A model generated the notes under the pieces. That model did no database searches. It was not told the DNA's origin and worked only from the letters and a program-made list of their open reading frames with translations. Below are positions 7,955-17,337 of a stretch of 64,000 nucleotides of DNA, in pieces (positions within the stretch are counted from its first letter, which is position 1; every line of letters begins with the position of its first letter). A program made the position numbers and the translations under genes. The stretch lies in the NCBI RefSeq assembly GCF_000830885.1, contig NZ_CP006951.1, positions 124,001 through 188,000 on the forward strand. The letters run 5' to 3'. This stretch comes from Dehalococcoides mccartyi CG5 (GTDB taxonomy: Bacteria; Chloroflexota; Dehalococcoidia; Dehalococcoidales; Dehalococcoidaceae).

Positions 7955-8798
7955 ATTTACCTCCCGCAGCACCCAGAAAGTGGCGTTTTCGCTGTTGTGG
8001 ACGGCAGGCATTATCACCTTGCTTATTCTGCTGCTTATTATAGGTTACATTATTATAAGGGGCTTGCCCGGTTTCTCATGGGATTTTCTGTTTACTCCGC
8101 CGGCAGGCGGTCTGGCAGGTGACGGGGGTATTTCTTCGACTATTGTCACCACCCTGTATCTGGTAGGACTGACTTTGCTGATACTGGTGCCGGTAGGTAT
8201 CGGGGCGGCTATATATCTGGTGGAATATGCACCTGATAACCGCCTGACCCGTTTTATCCGTTACGGCGTTCAAACTTTGGCAGGTGTGCCCTCTATCCTG
8301 TTCGGGCTGTTCGGGTTTGCCCTGTTTGTCACGGTTCTCCACTTCCGGTTCTCCATACTTTCAGGTGCACTTACGCTGGCCTGCCTGCTGCTTCCGGTGC
8401 TTATCACGGCTACAGAAGAAGCTCTAAAGACAGTTCCCCGTTCCTACCGGGCAGGGGCTATGGCTCTTGGGGCTACCAAATGGCAGTCCATAACCCATGT
8501 AATACTGCCGGCAGCTTTGCCGGGTATTGCTACCGGGGTGATACTCTGTGCCGGGCGGGCTTTGGGTGAAACAGCCTGTTTATATGTGACTATGGGTGGC
8601 AGTGCCGCCATGCCGGATTCGCTTCTTTCGGGCGGGCGTTCACTGGCATTGCATGTATTTTATCTGGCTACCGAGACCAATGCCATAGATAAGGCCATGG
8701 CCACCGCTGCAGTCTTGATAGTGATTATTGTGGGGCTGAATGCTTTAACCAATTTCATTTCCCGGCGTTTTCAGAAACGCATGAGCGGAGGAGTTTAA
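7947..8798 (+). CDS. pstA: Phosphate ABC transporter permease PstA
   Basis: This is a 283-residue permease with six membrane helices. The PstA signatures VPSILFGLFGFALF and the coupling loop RAGAMALGATKWQSITHVILP are visible. It overlaps pstC and abuts pstB, whose ATG follows the pstA stop directly. It pairs with PstC to form the phosphate channel in the cytoplasmic membrane. Confidence 0.94.
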   Translation: MLKFTSRSTQKVAFSLLWTAGIITLLILLLIIGYIIIRGLPGFSWDFLFTPPAGGLAGDGGISSTIVTTLYLVGLTLLILVPVGIGAAIYLVEYAPDNRLTRFIRYGVQTLAGVPSILFGLFGFALFVTVLHFRFSILSGALTLACLLLPVLITATEEALKTVPRSYRAGAMALGATKWQSITHVILPAALPGIATGVILCAGRALGETACLYVTMGGSAAMPDSLLSGGRSLALHVFYLATETNAIDKAMATAAVLIVIIVGLNALTNFISRRFQKRMSGGV

Positions 8799-9554
8799 AT
8801 GGACCCTAAAATAAAAATCCGCGGTGTTAACTTCTTCTATCACAAGCACCAGGTACTGAAAAATATAAATATGGACTTCCCCGAACGCCAGATAACCGCC
8901 ATAATCGGCCCTTCAGGTTGCGGCAAGAGCACCCTTTTGCGGGCCCTCAACCGCATGAATGATATTGTCAGCGGGGCCAGACTGGAGGGTGCTGTACTGC
9001 TGGATAATGAAAATATCTACTCCCCCAATCTGGATGTGGTCAACCTCCGCAAGCGGGTGGGTATGGTTTTCCAGCAGCCCAACCCTTTTCCCAAGAGCAT
9101 TTTTGATAATGTGGCTTTTGGTCCGCGTATGCTGGGCACTACTGTCCAGTCCCGTCTGGACGAGGTGGTAGAAAAAAGTCTGCGTCAGGCGGCTTTGTGG
9201 GACGAGGTCAAAGACAACCTGCATAAATCCGGTCTGGCCCTCTCCGGCGGGCAGCAGCAAAGGCTGTGTATTGCCAGAGTGTTGGCGATAGAGCCGGAGG
9301 TTATCCTGATGGATGAACCCTGTTCCGCCCTTGACCCGGTGAGCACTATGAGGATTGAAGAATTGATGCAGGAACTGAAGCAAAACTATACTATTGCTAT
9401 AGTAACTCACAACATGCAGCAGGCTGCCCGCGCCTCGGACTGGACTGGCTTTCTGCTGACAGGCGACCTGGTGGAATACGGGCGGACGGGTGAGATTTTC
9501 TCCCGCCCCAGAGATAAACGCACTGAAGACTATATTACCGGACGTTTCGGTTAA
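8799..9554 (+). CDS. pstB: Phosphate ABC transporter ATP-binding protein PstB
   Basis: The 251-residue ATPase carries Walker A (GPSGCGKST), the Q-loop (VFQQPNPFP, a PstB hallmark), the signature LSGGQQQRL, Walker B ([13 protein letters not shown]) and the switch His (THNMQQA). It powers phosphate import through PstCA. GGAGGAG overlaps the pstA end and serves as its ribosome site. Confidence 0.97.
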   Translation: MDPKIKIRGVNFFYHKHQVLKNINMDFPERQITAIIGPSGCGKSTLLRALNRMNDIVSGARLEGAVLLDNENIYSPNLDVVNLRKRVGMVFQQPNPFPKSIFDNVAFGPRMLGTTVQSRLDEVVEKSLRQAALWDEVKDNLHKSGLALSGGQQQRLCIARVLAIEPEVILMDEPCSALDPVSTMRIEELMQELKQNYTIAIVTHNMQQAARASDWTGFLLTGDLVEYGRTGEIFSRPRDKRTEDYITGRFG

Positions 9555-9566
9555 AGGAGACAGATT

Positions 9567-10232
9567 ATGCCGCGAATGGGATTTGACCGCCACCTGAAGG
9601 AACTTGAAAATGACTTATTGCTCCTTGGGAGTATGGTGGGTAAGGCTATTGATCGCTCCACTCAGGCTATGAAAGAGCGGGATATTGCGCTTGCCAAGCA
9701 GGTTATAGAAGAAGACAAACTGATAAACTGTAAACGTTTTGAGATTGAAGAAAAAAGTATAGAACTTATGGCTACCCAGCAACCCATGGCCCGTGACCTG
9801 CGGATAATAGTGGCGGTGCTTAATATGATAGTTGACCTTGAGCGGATTGGTGACCACGCTGCCGGCAACGCCAAAATTGTGCTTATGCTGGGCGAAGAAC
9901 CCCCTTTAAAGCCGCTGGTGGATATACCCCGCATGGCGGTGAAGACGCAGGAGATGCTCAACCGGGCATTGGGGGCGTTTATCAACCGGGATAGTGCCGA
10001 AGCCATTAACGTGATAAATGACGATGACGAAGTAGATAATTTGTATGACCAGGTTTTCCGTGAACTTTTAGTGTTTATGGCCGAAGATCCCCACACCATT
10101 TCACGGGCTACCCGGCTAATCTGGGCAGCCCACAATCTGGAAAGGAGTGCTGACCGGGTGACCAATATATGCGAGAGAGTGCTTTTTGTGATTACCGGCA
10201 AATCAGAAGAGTTAGGTTCATCAAATTACTGA
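9567..10232 (+). CDS. phoU: Phosphate signalling complex protein PhoU
   Basis: The protein has 221 residues and two PhoU three-helix bundle repeats. The metal-binding motifs show as DLERIGDHAAGNAK in the first repeat and NLERSADRVTNICE in the second. PhoU connects PstSCAB activity to PhoR and restrains phosphate uptake. AAAGGAGACAG precedes the ATG. The following gene starts one base after its stop. Confidence 0.95.
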   Translation: MPRMGFDRHLKELENDLLLLGSMVGKAIDRSTQAMKERDIALAKQVIEEDKLINCKRFEIEEKSIELMATQQPMARDLRIIVAVLNMIVDLERIGDHAAGNAKIVLMLGEEPPLKPLVDIPRMAVKTQEMLNRALGAFINRDSAEAINVINDDDEVDNLYDQVFRELLVFMAEDPHTISRATRLIWAAHNLERSADRVTNICERVLFVITGKSEELGSSNY

Positions 10233-10233
10233 T

Positions 10234-10647
10234 ATGGAAAACAGACTACAGGTTTTGTTCGTATGTTTGCATAATGCCGGCCGTTCGCAGGCGGCTGAGG
10301 CTATCTTTAATAATCTCTCTGGGGGCAGGGTTGTAGCCATTTCAGCCGGTACTGAACCATCCTCCGCCCTTAACCCGGAGGTAGTGGCGGTGCTGAAGGA
10401 AGACGGCATAAATACAGACGGGCTTAAGCCCAAACTGCTTAGTCAGGACATGCTGGATAAGGCCAGCCGCATAATAAGTATGGGTTGTGATGTTACTTTG
10501 TCCTGCCCGGGGCATTTATACGGACAGGAAGATTGGGGCATAACTGATCCAAGGGGTAAAAATCTGGCAGAAGTCCGCCTGATAGTCGGCGGTATCCGCC
10601 AAAAAGTGGAAAACCTGCTGGCGGAGCTGGAAAAATCCGAGGGTTAA
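10234..10647 (+). CDS. Arsenate reductase (thioredoxin type) / LMW phosphatase-like protein
   Basis: This 137-residue protein has the low-molecular-weight phosphatase fold. The P-loop CLHNAGRS (CX5R) is near residue 10. Two further cysteines, in ISMGCDV and LSCPG, are spaced much like the redox shuttle cysteines of thioredoxin-coupled ArsC, and the WGITDP segment matches the family. It probably reduces arsenate, which the Pst system would import along with phosphate. No arsenite exporter is adjacent. It is the last gene of the mgsA-pst operon, so phosphate starvation may induce it. A protein tyrosine phosphatase role is less likely. Confidence 0.8.
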   Translation: MENRLQVLFVCLHNAGRSQAAEAIFNNLSGGRVVAISAGTEPSSALNPEVVAVLKEDGINTDGLKPKLLSQDMLDKASRIISMGCDVTLSCPGHLYGQEDWGITDPRGKNLAEVRLIVGGIRQKVENLLAELEKSEG

Positions 10648-11089
10648 CAGCTCTAATCCTGCATTACCGATAAGAGCCGTACCTGAATAGCACAGGGTTT
10701 ACCTAGTCAGCAGGTAATTGCTGCGAAACAGGCCGCAGTACAAGGCGCGGTGTATCCAGCGCTTTTATATAGTAGCTTGTTACCATTCCGGAATATATTT
10801 TATATCATAGCCAAGGTATTCATGGTGGGGGATAGCCAGGGCTTGCATTGTGTGGTATTATATAAAAAGTACTAGTACCTTTCTTTTTACAATACGGCAA
10901 TAGACCGCACATTTGGTCACTTGCTTACGAAGGGAATACGGTGCTTAATGGCAACTGGTTGCCTATTGTTTTATTAGTTTATAGCTATAATCATTATTAT
11001 AATACAATAATTTGATATTGTTTGCCGTTATATGTTAGTATGTACAAGTCTTTTACGCCCCCTATTAAAATAACCGGAGTTACTTCAAT
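10648..11089 (+). promoter_or_regulatory. 442-base intergenic region with predicted hym promoter
   Basis: No convincing gene is seen here. A promoter candidate for hymA is TTGATA (11012-11017) with TAGTAT (11036-11041), 18 bases apart. A GGCAAC/GTTGCC dyad with a 2-base gap lies at 10950-10963, upstream in a very AT-rich stretch, and could be an operator. No clear terminator for the pst operon was found. Confidence 0.4.
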
Positions 11090-11557
11090 ATGGAAAGTAT
11101 CTGGAAAGAAAAAGTAGACGGCGTCATTACCCAGAGCGGAAGCTCTCGGCTCTCTCTCCTTCCATGTTTGGAAGCGGTTCAGGAAGAGTGCGGCTACATA
11201 CCCCACGAAGCTGTAAATTATTTGAGGGAATGCTTAAGCATTCCCTCAATTGATATTTACGGTATGATTACCTTCTATAGCCTGCTCTCTACTAACCAAA
11301 AGGGAAAGTACGTGATCCGCCTGTGTAATTCGCTACCCTGTTACCTAAACGGTACGGAAAACATTCTGGATACCCTGGTGGACAACCTGGGTATAGAACC
11401 GGGCCAAACCACTCTGGATCGACGTTTTACCCTGGAGCTGGTACCCTGTCTGGGATTATGTGACCAGTCACCGGCCATGGTAATTAACGGGGTGGTTTAC
11501 GGTAAGCTGACTGCTCAGTTGGTAACCGAAGTCCTGGATGAATTGAGGACTTACTAA
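11090..11557 (+). CDS. hymA: [FeFe] hydrogenase subunit HymA (NuoE-like)
   Basis: The 155-residue thioredoxin-like [2Fe-2S] protein is related to NuoE/HydC. Its cluster ligands are visible as CNSLPC and CLGLC, a C-x4-C plus C-x3-C pattern. The N-terminal half has the usual helical CLEAVQEECGYIP segment. It transfers electrons between the HymB flavoprotein and the catalytic subunit. The start follows ACCGGAGTTA. hymB begins one base after its stop. Confidence 0.9.
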   Translation: MESIWKEKVDGVITQSGSSRLSLLPCLEAVQEECGYIPHEAVNYLRECLSIPSIDIYGMITFYSLLSTNQKGKYVIRLCNSLPCYLNGTENILDTLVDNLGIEPGQTTLDRRFTLELVPCLGLCDQSPAMVINGVVYGKLTAQLVTEVLDELRTY

Positions 11558-11558
11558 G

Positions 11559-12812
11559 ATGAAAGACTTGAAGATTATTACCCGCCATCTGAACACTGCC
11601 AATTCAGCGGATATTGATGTCTATCTGGCTGACGGCGGCTACCAGGCCCTCAAGAAAGCTTTGTCTATGACCCCGGAGGAAGTGATTGCCGAGGTCAAAC
11701 GCTCAAAGCTGGTGGGTCGGGGAGGGGCGGCTTTTCCCACCGGGCTCAAGTGGGAGCTTACCCGCAAGGAAAAGGCCAACCCGAAATATATTGTCTGCAA
11801 TGCCAGCGAGGGCGAACCGGGCACTTTTAAAGACCGGTTAATACTCAAAAATGACCCCCATATGGTGCTGGAAGGTTTTATTATTGCCGCTTATGCGGTA
11901 GGTACATCTCAGGGCTTTATTCACGCCCGCGAGGTTTATACCCAAGAAATAGAGCTTTTCCAAAAGGCCATAGACCAGGCAACCGAACGCGGTTTTCTGG
12001 GTCAGAATATCATGGGGAGCAATTTCTCGCTGGATATCCAGTTTTACAAAAGCGCCGGTGCGTACATCTGCGGTGAGGAAACCGCCCTGTTTGAGTCCCT
12101 TGAAGGGCACAGGGGCATTCCCGCCACTCGTCCGCCTTACCCGGTGCAGGTGGGGCTTATGGATAAACCCACCACCGTCAACAATGTTGAAACATTGTGC
12201 AATATTCCTGCCATTATAAATAACGGGGCAGACTGGTTTGCTTCAATCGGCCATCCGGACTATCCCGGTACCAAGCTCTTCTGCCTTTCCGGCAACGTGA
12301 AAAAGCCGGGTGTTTTTGAATTGCCACTGGGGACTAACCTTAAGGACTTGCTTGAGGCCGGGGGGGGCGTAGACGGTAAGTTCAAAGCGGTTTTACCGGG
12401 TGGCATATCTTCCAGTCTGCTTACCGAAACGGATATCAGTCTGGATTTCAAGACTCTGGCCAAGGCCGGTACTATGCTGGGTTCAGGTGCGGTTATTGTG
12501 ATAAACTCTGATACCAGCATGGTAAATGTAGCGTCCAATGTCGCCCACTTCTTTGATGAAGAGGGTTGCGGCAAGTGTTCTATTTGCCGCGAAGGTACCC
12601 GCCGGGCGGCTGAAATCCTGAGCCGTTTTTCCCGCGGGCAGGGTAACCGCAACGAACTGGAGTGGTTACTGGAACTGCATGAGGTAATGAAAGACACCGC
12701 TTCCTGCGGTTTGGGACAGGTAGCCTTGAATGTGGCTGCCAGTGCCATACGTAACTTCAAGGGTGAATTCTTGGCGCAGGTGCGTAAGGAGGAAGGCGTA
12801 TGGTTACGCTAA
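11559..12812 (+). CDS. hymB: [FeFe] hydrogenase subunit HymB (NuoF-like flavoprotein)
   Basis: This 417-residue protein resembles NuoF. FMN/NAD(H)-binding glycine segments are visible (GRGGAAFPTGLKW, NASEGEPGTFKDR, YICGEETALFESLEG). The C-terminal [4Fe-4S] site is GCGKCSICREGTRR plus the later SCGLGQ cysteine. It should exchange electrons with NAD(H) or another carrier. It lacks the extra N-terminal [2Fe-2S] and C-terminal 2x[4Fe-4S] domains found in large HydB subunits of bifurcating hydrogenases such as Thermotoga. It overlaps hymC by 13 bases. Confidence 0.9.
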   Translation: MKDLKIITRHLNTANSADIDVYLADGGYQALKKALSMTPEEVIAEVKRSKLVGRGGAAFPTGLKWELTRKEKANPKYIVCNASEGEPGTFKDRLILKNDPHMVLEGFIIAAYAVGTSQGFIHAREVYTQEIELFQKAIDQATERGFLGQNIMGSNFSLDIQFYKSAGAYICGEETALFESLEGHRGIPATRPPYPVQVGLMDKPTTVNNVETLCNIPAIINNGADWFASIGHPDYPGTKLFCLSGNVKKPGVFELPLGTNLKDLLEAGGGVDGKFKAVLPGGISSSLLTETDISLDFKTLAKAGTMLGSGAVIVINSDTSMVNVASNVAHFFDEEGCGKCSICREGTRRAAEILSRFSRGQGNRNELEWLLELHEVMKDTASCGLGQVALNVAASAIRNFKGEFLAQVRKEEGVWLR

Positions 12813-14521
12813 ATATTGACAATAAGCAGGTAACCGTACCTGAGGGTGCGACTATTTTGCAGGCCGCCAAAGAGGCCAATATCAATATCCCCCACCTGTG
12901 TTATTTTGAAGGCCTGAAAAGTTATAGCGGTTGCCGGGTATGTGTAGTGGAAATAGAGGGTGAACCCCGTCTGGCTACATCCTGCTCACGCAAGGTAGCC
13001 GAAGGCATGAAGGTGAATACCCATTCTGCCAGAGTCCGCCGCGCCCGGCGCACCATACTTGAAATCCTGCTGGCAAATCACCCGCAGGACTGTTTCAACT
13101 GTGAACGCAACCAGAACTGTGATTTGTTGCGTCTGGCATTTGAATGCGGAGTTAAAAAGCTGCGCTTTGAAGAAAGCGAAAAACGGGTATTGCCTATAGA
13201 TAATACCAGCCCCAGCATTATCCGTGACCCCAATAAATGTATTGCCTGCGGACGCTGTGTCCGCGTCTGCCACGATATACAAACAGTAAATGCCATCGGT
13301 TTTATAAATAAAGGCCCTGATACTATGGTGGCAACCTCCATGGACAGGGGCATGGGCAATGTGGCCTGTGCCAACTGCGGCCAGTGCATACTGGTTTGCC
13401 CGGTGGGTGCTATCAAGGAACGCTCGGCGGTAGATGCTGTCTGGGCGGCCATAGCAGACCCCGCCAAGCATGTAGTTGTTCAGGAAGCCCCTTCAATCAG
13501 AGTTTCTCTGGGTGAAGAGCTTGGCTTGCCTGCCGGCACATTGGTTGCCAAAAAGATGTATGCCGCTTTAAGGCGTCTGGGTTTTGATGCCGTATTTGAT
13601 ACCAATTTCACCGCTGACCTGACCATTTTGGAAGAGGGTTCGGAACTGGTGGAACGGGTTAAGGAGGGGGGAGTGCTTCCCCAGATAACCTCCTGCTGCC
13701 CGGGCTGGGTCAAGTTTATGGAACACTATTATCCTGAGCTTGCTCCCAATGTTTCCTCCGCCAAATCCCCCCAGCAGATGTTCGGGGCTGTTTGCAAGAC
13801 CTATTATGCGGAAAAGGCAGGCATAGACCCCAAGACTATTGTCAATGTTTCGGTCATGCCTTGTACTGCCAAGAAGTTTGAGTGCCAGCGTCCTGAAATG
13901 AATGACAGCGGTTTTAAAGACGTGGATTATGTTTTGACTACCCGCGAACTTGCCCGCATGATAAAAGAGGCCGGTCTGGATTTTGTTTCACTGGATGAAG
14001 AACCTGCCGAAGACTTGCTGGGTCTTTATACCGGTGCGGCTACCATCTTCGGGGCTACCGGTGGCGTTATGGAAGCGGCTATCCGCAGTGCCTATATGCT
14101 GATAACCGGACGCGAACTGGAAAATCTGGATATAGAACCGGTACGCGGGCTGGAGGGTGTCAAGACGGCTACTTTGAATGTAGACGGGTTGGAACTGAAG
14201 GTAGCGGTAGCTCACGGTCTGGGTAATGCTAGAGCTTTGCTTGAAGAGATAAAAGAGGGAACTTCACCCTATCACTTTATAGAAATTATGGCTTGCCCCG
14301 GCGGTTGTGTCGGCGGTGGCGGCCAACCCATACGCTTTGATTCCAGTCTGAAGAAAAAACGCGGTGAAGCCCTTTACGAAGAAGACAGGAATATGCCCAA
14401 GCGGTGTTCCCACCATAACCCGTCAATAGCGAAAATATATGCTGACTATCTGGAGAAACCACTTGGCAAGCGTTCTCATAAACTGTTGCATACCGAATAT
14501 ACTAGTCGCCCGGTAGTTTAA
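12800..14521 (+). CDS. hymC: [FeFe] hydrogenase catalytic subunit HymC
   Basis: The 573-residue enzyme oxidises or produces H2. Domains in order are: plant-type [2Fe-2S] (residues about 1-75); a His-Cys [4Fe-4S] domain (HPQDCFNCERNQNCDL); two [4Fe-4S] motifs (CIACGRCVRVC and CANCGQCILVC); and the H-cluster domain. All three H-cluster motifs are canonical: TSCCPGW, MPCTAKKFE and MACPGGCVGGGGQP. No twin-arginine leader is present, so it is cytoplasmic. AAGGAGGAAGG inside hymB is its ribosome site. Confidence 0.96.
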   Translation: MVTLNIDNKQVTVPEGATILQAAKEANINIPHLCYFEGLKSYSGCRVCVVEIEGEPRLATSCSRKVAEGMKVNTHSARVRRARRTILEILLANHPQDCFNCERNQNCDLLRLAFECGVKKLRFEESEKRVLPIDNTSPSIIRDPNKCIACGRCVRVCHDIQTVNAIGFINKGPDTMVATSMDRGMGNVACANCGQCILVCPVGAIKERSAVDAVWAAIADPAKHVVVQEAPSIRVSLGEELGLPAGTLVAKKMYAALRRLGFDAVFDTNFTADLTILEEGSELVERVKEGGVLPQITSCCPGWVKFMEHYYPELAPNVSSAKSPQQMFGAVCKTYYAEKAGIDPKTIVNVSVMPCTAKKFECQRPEMNDSGFKDVDYVLTTRELARMIKEAGLDFVSLDEEPAEDLLGLYTGAATIFGATGGVMEAAIRSAYMLITGRELENLDIEPVRGLEGVKTATLNVDGLELKVAVAHGLGNARALLEEIKEGTSPYHFIEIMACPGGCVGGGGQPIRFDSSLKKKRGEALYEEDRNMPKRCSHHNPSIAKIYADYLEKPLGKRSHKLLHTEYTSRPVV

Positions 14522-14560
14522 GGGCAAATAATAAATCAATACGCGGGAGGAACAAAATAA

Positions 14561-15064
14561 ATGTTCAATGTCCAGAGTATTAGCCTTAGAAAAGAGCTTG
14601 TTATTGCCTTTTTGGTTATGCTGGGGTTGGCCACTGCCGCCCCCCTGTTGGGCAACCAGTATCTGACCGGTTCACTGGTAAATGCCGTCCTGTTTATCAG
14701 TGCCGTAACACTCGGCTGGAAAAATGCGGTGGCTATCGGCCTTATTTCCAGTACTATTGCTTTGGCTACCGGTCTTTTGCCAATAGTCATGGCTCCCATG
14801 GTGCCCTTCATCATGGCAGCTAATGCTCTGCTGGTTACAAGTTTCAGTGCGCTTCGCGGCAAGAGTTTCTGGCTGGGTGCCGGAGTGGGCGCCGTTCTGA
14901 AGTTTGCTTTCCTTTGGGCTACTTCCAGCCTGATTTTGAACCTTTTTATAGAACAAAATGTGGCTGACAAGATTGCCGGAATGATGGGTTTAACCCAGCT
15001 TTTCACCGCCCTGATGGGTGCGGTTATTGCTTATGGCGCTCTGCGTCTGGGCAAGAAGATATAG
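14561..15064 (+). CDS. hymD: Hydrogenase-associated membrane protein HymD
   Basis: This 167-residue protein is almost entirely hydrophobic, with about five membrane helices. It is the fourth gene of the hym operon, in the position annotated as HymD in Dehalococcoides. It has no cofactor motif and may anchor the HymABC complex at the membrane. The fold and glycine-rich helices also resemble S-components of ECF transporters, so anchoring is inference. GCGGGAGGAAC precedes the ATG and a strong terminator follows. Confidence 0.75.
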   Translation: MFNVQSISLRKELVIAFLVMLGLATAAPLLGNQYLTGSLVNAVLFISAVTLGWKNAVAIGLISSTIALATGLLPIVMAPMVPFIMAANALLVTSFSALRGKSFWLGAGVGAVLKFAFLWATSSLILNLFIEQNVADKIAGMMGLTQLFTALMGAVIAYGALRLGKKI

Positions 15065-15092
15065 TTTTTCTGTAATCCTGTAAGTAACCGTT

Positions 15093-15117
15093 AAAGGGGG
15101 CTTTTAGCCCCCTTTTT
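15093..15117 (+). terminator. Rho-independent terminator after hymD
   Basis: A 9-bp stem AAAGGGGGC/GCCCCCTTT (15093-15101 with 15107-15115, 5-base loop) is followed by a T-run. It ends the hymABCD transcript. Confidence 0.9.
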
Positions 15118-15290
15118 ATATTGTGCAAGATTCAGGCACTTTACCATGAGTGACTGTTTGCAGGTTGTAGTATAAATACAGGTAACAGGCAACCTGCCGG
15201 TAAACAGCAGAAATATCAGAAAAATTACTTAAAATAAAAAAGTGCCTGTTTGATATATATGTATTCGGGCAGGCACTTGTCAAACTGGCC

Positions 15291-16124
15291 TCAGATATGA
15301 TTTTCAAGCCAGAAAAACAGGTCATTCCAGACCTGCGGGCAGTCAGGTTCGTTCAATACCTCATGGTACATACCGGGGTAAGTTATCAGGGTTTTATCTT
15401 TAGACCTTATCCGTTGGACCAGCTCACGGCTGCCTTTTATATTTACCAGATGGTCTTCCTCGCCGTGAATAATCAGGCTGGGCAGACTGATATTCTTCAG
15501 AAAATCGGGCAGGTCTTGGCAAATGCGCAGAAATTCGGCCGCCATTTGGGCACTCATACGGTGGTGAAGCACCAGAGGGTCTTCATTGTAAGCTTTGACT
15601 ACATCTTTGTTATGGCTGATAGTGGATGCGTTAATCTTACGTACTCCCAGCATCGGTGCAATTTTGGACAGGGGTTTAATAAGCTGGTTAATAACGCCCG
15701 GCATGCCGGTATTCGGCTTTAGGGCAATGCTGGAGAAGATAAGCCCGGCGGCATCATACTGGTTCTTGCTGGCATAGGCTGCGGTAATCAGGCCGCCCAT
15801 GCTGTGGCCAAAGATGAATATTTTAGAGGTAGGGTGCTTGGCCTGCACCATACTGAAGGCGCTGATAAGGTCATAAATATATACATCGTAACTGGATACA
15901 TAACCGGCTTTGCCGTCTGTTTTGCCATGGCCGAAATGATCATAAGCATAAACGGCATAACTTCTGTCTGCCAGATAATGGGCCAGTTCACTGTAACGGC
16001 CTGAATGTTCACCCAGACCGTGAACTACCAGCACAATTGCCTTGGGACTGCCGTTTGGCAGTAAAGCCTGATAGTAACAATTGTATTCCTGACAGCCTTT
16101 GAAATGCCCTTCAGTGAACCTCAT
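15291..16124 (-). CDS. Alpha/beta hydrolase, monoacylglycerol lipase-like
   Basis: The 277-residue protein is a serine hydrolase of the Hydrolase_4/monoacylglycerol lipase type. The oxyanion segment VHGLGEHSGRY and nucleophile elbow GHSMGG are visible. The catalytic Asp lies in IHGEEDHLV and the catalytic His in YPGMYHEVLNE. The substrate is probably a lysophospholipid or monoglyceride, but an unrelated ester is possible. No signal peptide is seen. It is downstream of the small gene at 16131 with 6 bases between, suggesting one transcript. Confidence 0.88.
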   Translation of the reverse strand: MRFTEGHFKGCQEYNCYYQALLPNGSPKAIVLVVHGLGEHSGRYSELAHYLADRSYAVYAYDHFGHGKTDGKAGYVSSYDVYIYDLISAFSMVQAKHPTSKIFIFGHSMGGLITAAYASKNQYDAAGLIFSSIALKPNTGMPGVINQLIKPLSKIAPMLGVRKINASTISHNKDVVKAYNEDPLVLHHRMSAQMAAEFLRICQDLPDFLKNISLPSLIIHGEEDHLVNIKGSRELVQRIRSKDKTLITYPGMYHEVLNEPDCPQVWNDLFFWLENHI

Positions 16125-16130
16125 CTTGTT

Positions 16131-16397
16131 TTAGTCTTCTACTCCTGCTTCTGCTTCCATTTTAGCCAGGCGGGTATAGTAATCTTCTATTTCATTCAAG
16201 TGAGCCAGAGCTATTTTTCCGGTCATTACCGGGTCATCACTAGTGACATTGGTATGAGGGTCTCTGGTACCATGTTCCAGCTCTACGTCCATGCCCATGC
16301 GGAACTGTTCTATATCATAATTCTTAAAGGTAATGCCAAGTGTTTTAGCTACTGCCATAGCTTCTTTGGTTGAAAAACTTTTCTTAGACACTTTCAA
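16131..16397 (-). CDS. DUF5661 family small protein
   Basis: This is an 88-residue protein of unknown function. It has a compact helical core and the segment MDVELEHGTRDPHTNVT, followed by KIALAHLNEIEDYY; this pattern is typical of the DUF5661 family. The TTG start at 16397 is chosen because AGGGAGGA lies just upstream. A longer frame to 16454 would add a hydrophobic run that family members lack. It likely shares a transcript with the downstream hydrolase. Confidence 0.75.
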   Translation of the reverse strand: MKVSKKSFSTKEAMAVAKTLGITFKNYDIEQFRMGMDVELEHGTRDPHTNVTSDDPVMTGKIALAHLNEIEDYYTRLAKMEAEAGVED

Positions 16398-16614
16398 GTT
16401 TCCTCCCTCGCATAATATTAAAGCTATTCTGAAGGTAAATAGAAAATATGTCAACCTATTCTATAAGCAAAGCGGATGAATCTTGATATACCGGAATAAT
16501 ATGTATTGGGGAAGAAACTATGGATATTAACAAATTCACTATTTTACATTCCGGAGATATGTATGGAGATTTTCTGGCTGAGTAGGAAGCCGCCGGGTAT
16601 ATAGCAGGAGGGTT

Positions 16615-17337
16615 TTATTCGTAGGTTTTCAGCTGTTTACGCAGGGTTTTCCAGTTAGGGCAGTACTTTTCAACTATTACCCAGAACCTGTCGGTGTGGT
16701 TCATTTCCACCCGGTGGGAAAGTTCATGGATTACCACGTAATCCATTACTTCCGGTGGTATGGTTGCCAGTTTCCAGTTGAAGTTTAGGTCACCCATAGA
16801 GGTACAGCTTCCCCAGCGGGTTTTTTGGGCGCGTATGCAGAGCCTGCCAAAGCTTAGCCCCATTTTGCTGGCATTTTTCTCAAGGCAGGTTTTGACAATC
16901 CCGGCAGCCCGGTGGCGATACCACTTTTCCATTACTTCAACCGGAGTTTTGTCGCCGGTAAGCAGATGGATTGTATTTTCAGCCAGACTCACATGGCCTC
17001 GCTCTCCGCCCTCTTTTATCCGCAGGGTATAGAGCTTGCCCAGATAGGGAACTTGCTGTCCGTCATGCAGTCCGTCCTCCAGCACAAAGCGGTTGGCGTT
17101 CATTTTGTTCTGGTGTTTCAAAATCCAGGCTGAACGTTGTAGCAGGATATCGTCCAGACCGTTCATATTGTATTGGTGGGGGACGGTAACTACCAAACCG
17201 GTGGCAGAGCGTATCGCCAAGCGGATAAGGTCTGAAAAGCGGCTCTTTCTAAGGGTATAGTGAATCTCTTTACCCTCCAGAACTATGCTTTTTTTGCCAA
17301 TAACCTCAGGTCGGGAATAAACATTTCGGGGACTCAA
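16615..17337 (-). CDS. YgjP-like M48-family metallopeptidase
   Basis: The 240-residue protein belongs to the YgjP/DUF45 group of zinc metallopeptidases. The zinc motif HELSHRVEMNHTDRFW shows HExxH plus the downstream His. The segment TRWGSCTSMGDLNFNWKL before it is also characteristic of the group. The TTG start overlaps the stop of the upstream transporter gene (TTGA), so translation is probably coupled. The substrate is unknown, and it has no signal peptide. Confidence 0.85.
   Translation of the reverse strand: MSPRNVYSRPEVIGKKSIVLEGKEIHYTLRKSRFSDLIRLAIRSATGLVVTVPHQYNMNGLDDILLQRSAWILKHQNKMNANRFVLEDGLHDGQQVPYLGKLYTLRIKEGGERGHVSLAENTIHLLTGDKTPVEVMEKWYRHRAAGIVKTCLEKNASKMGLSFGRLCIRAQKTRWGSCTSMGDLNFNWKLATIPPEVMDYVVIHELSHRVEMNHTDRFWVIVEKYCPNWKTLRKQLKTYE

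Noticed and set aside
10234-10647. Arsenic resistance operon
   Set aside because: Only the reductase-like gene is present. No arsenite exporter or ArsR-type regulator lies nearby, and it is coupled to phoU.
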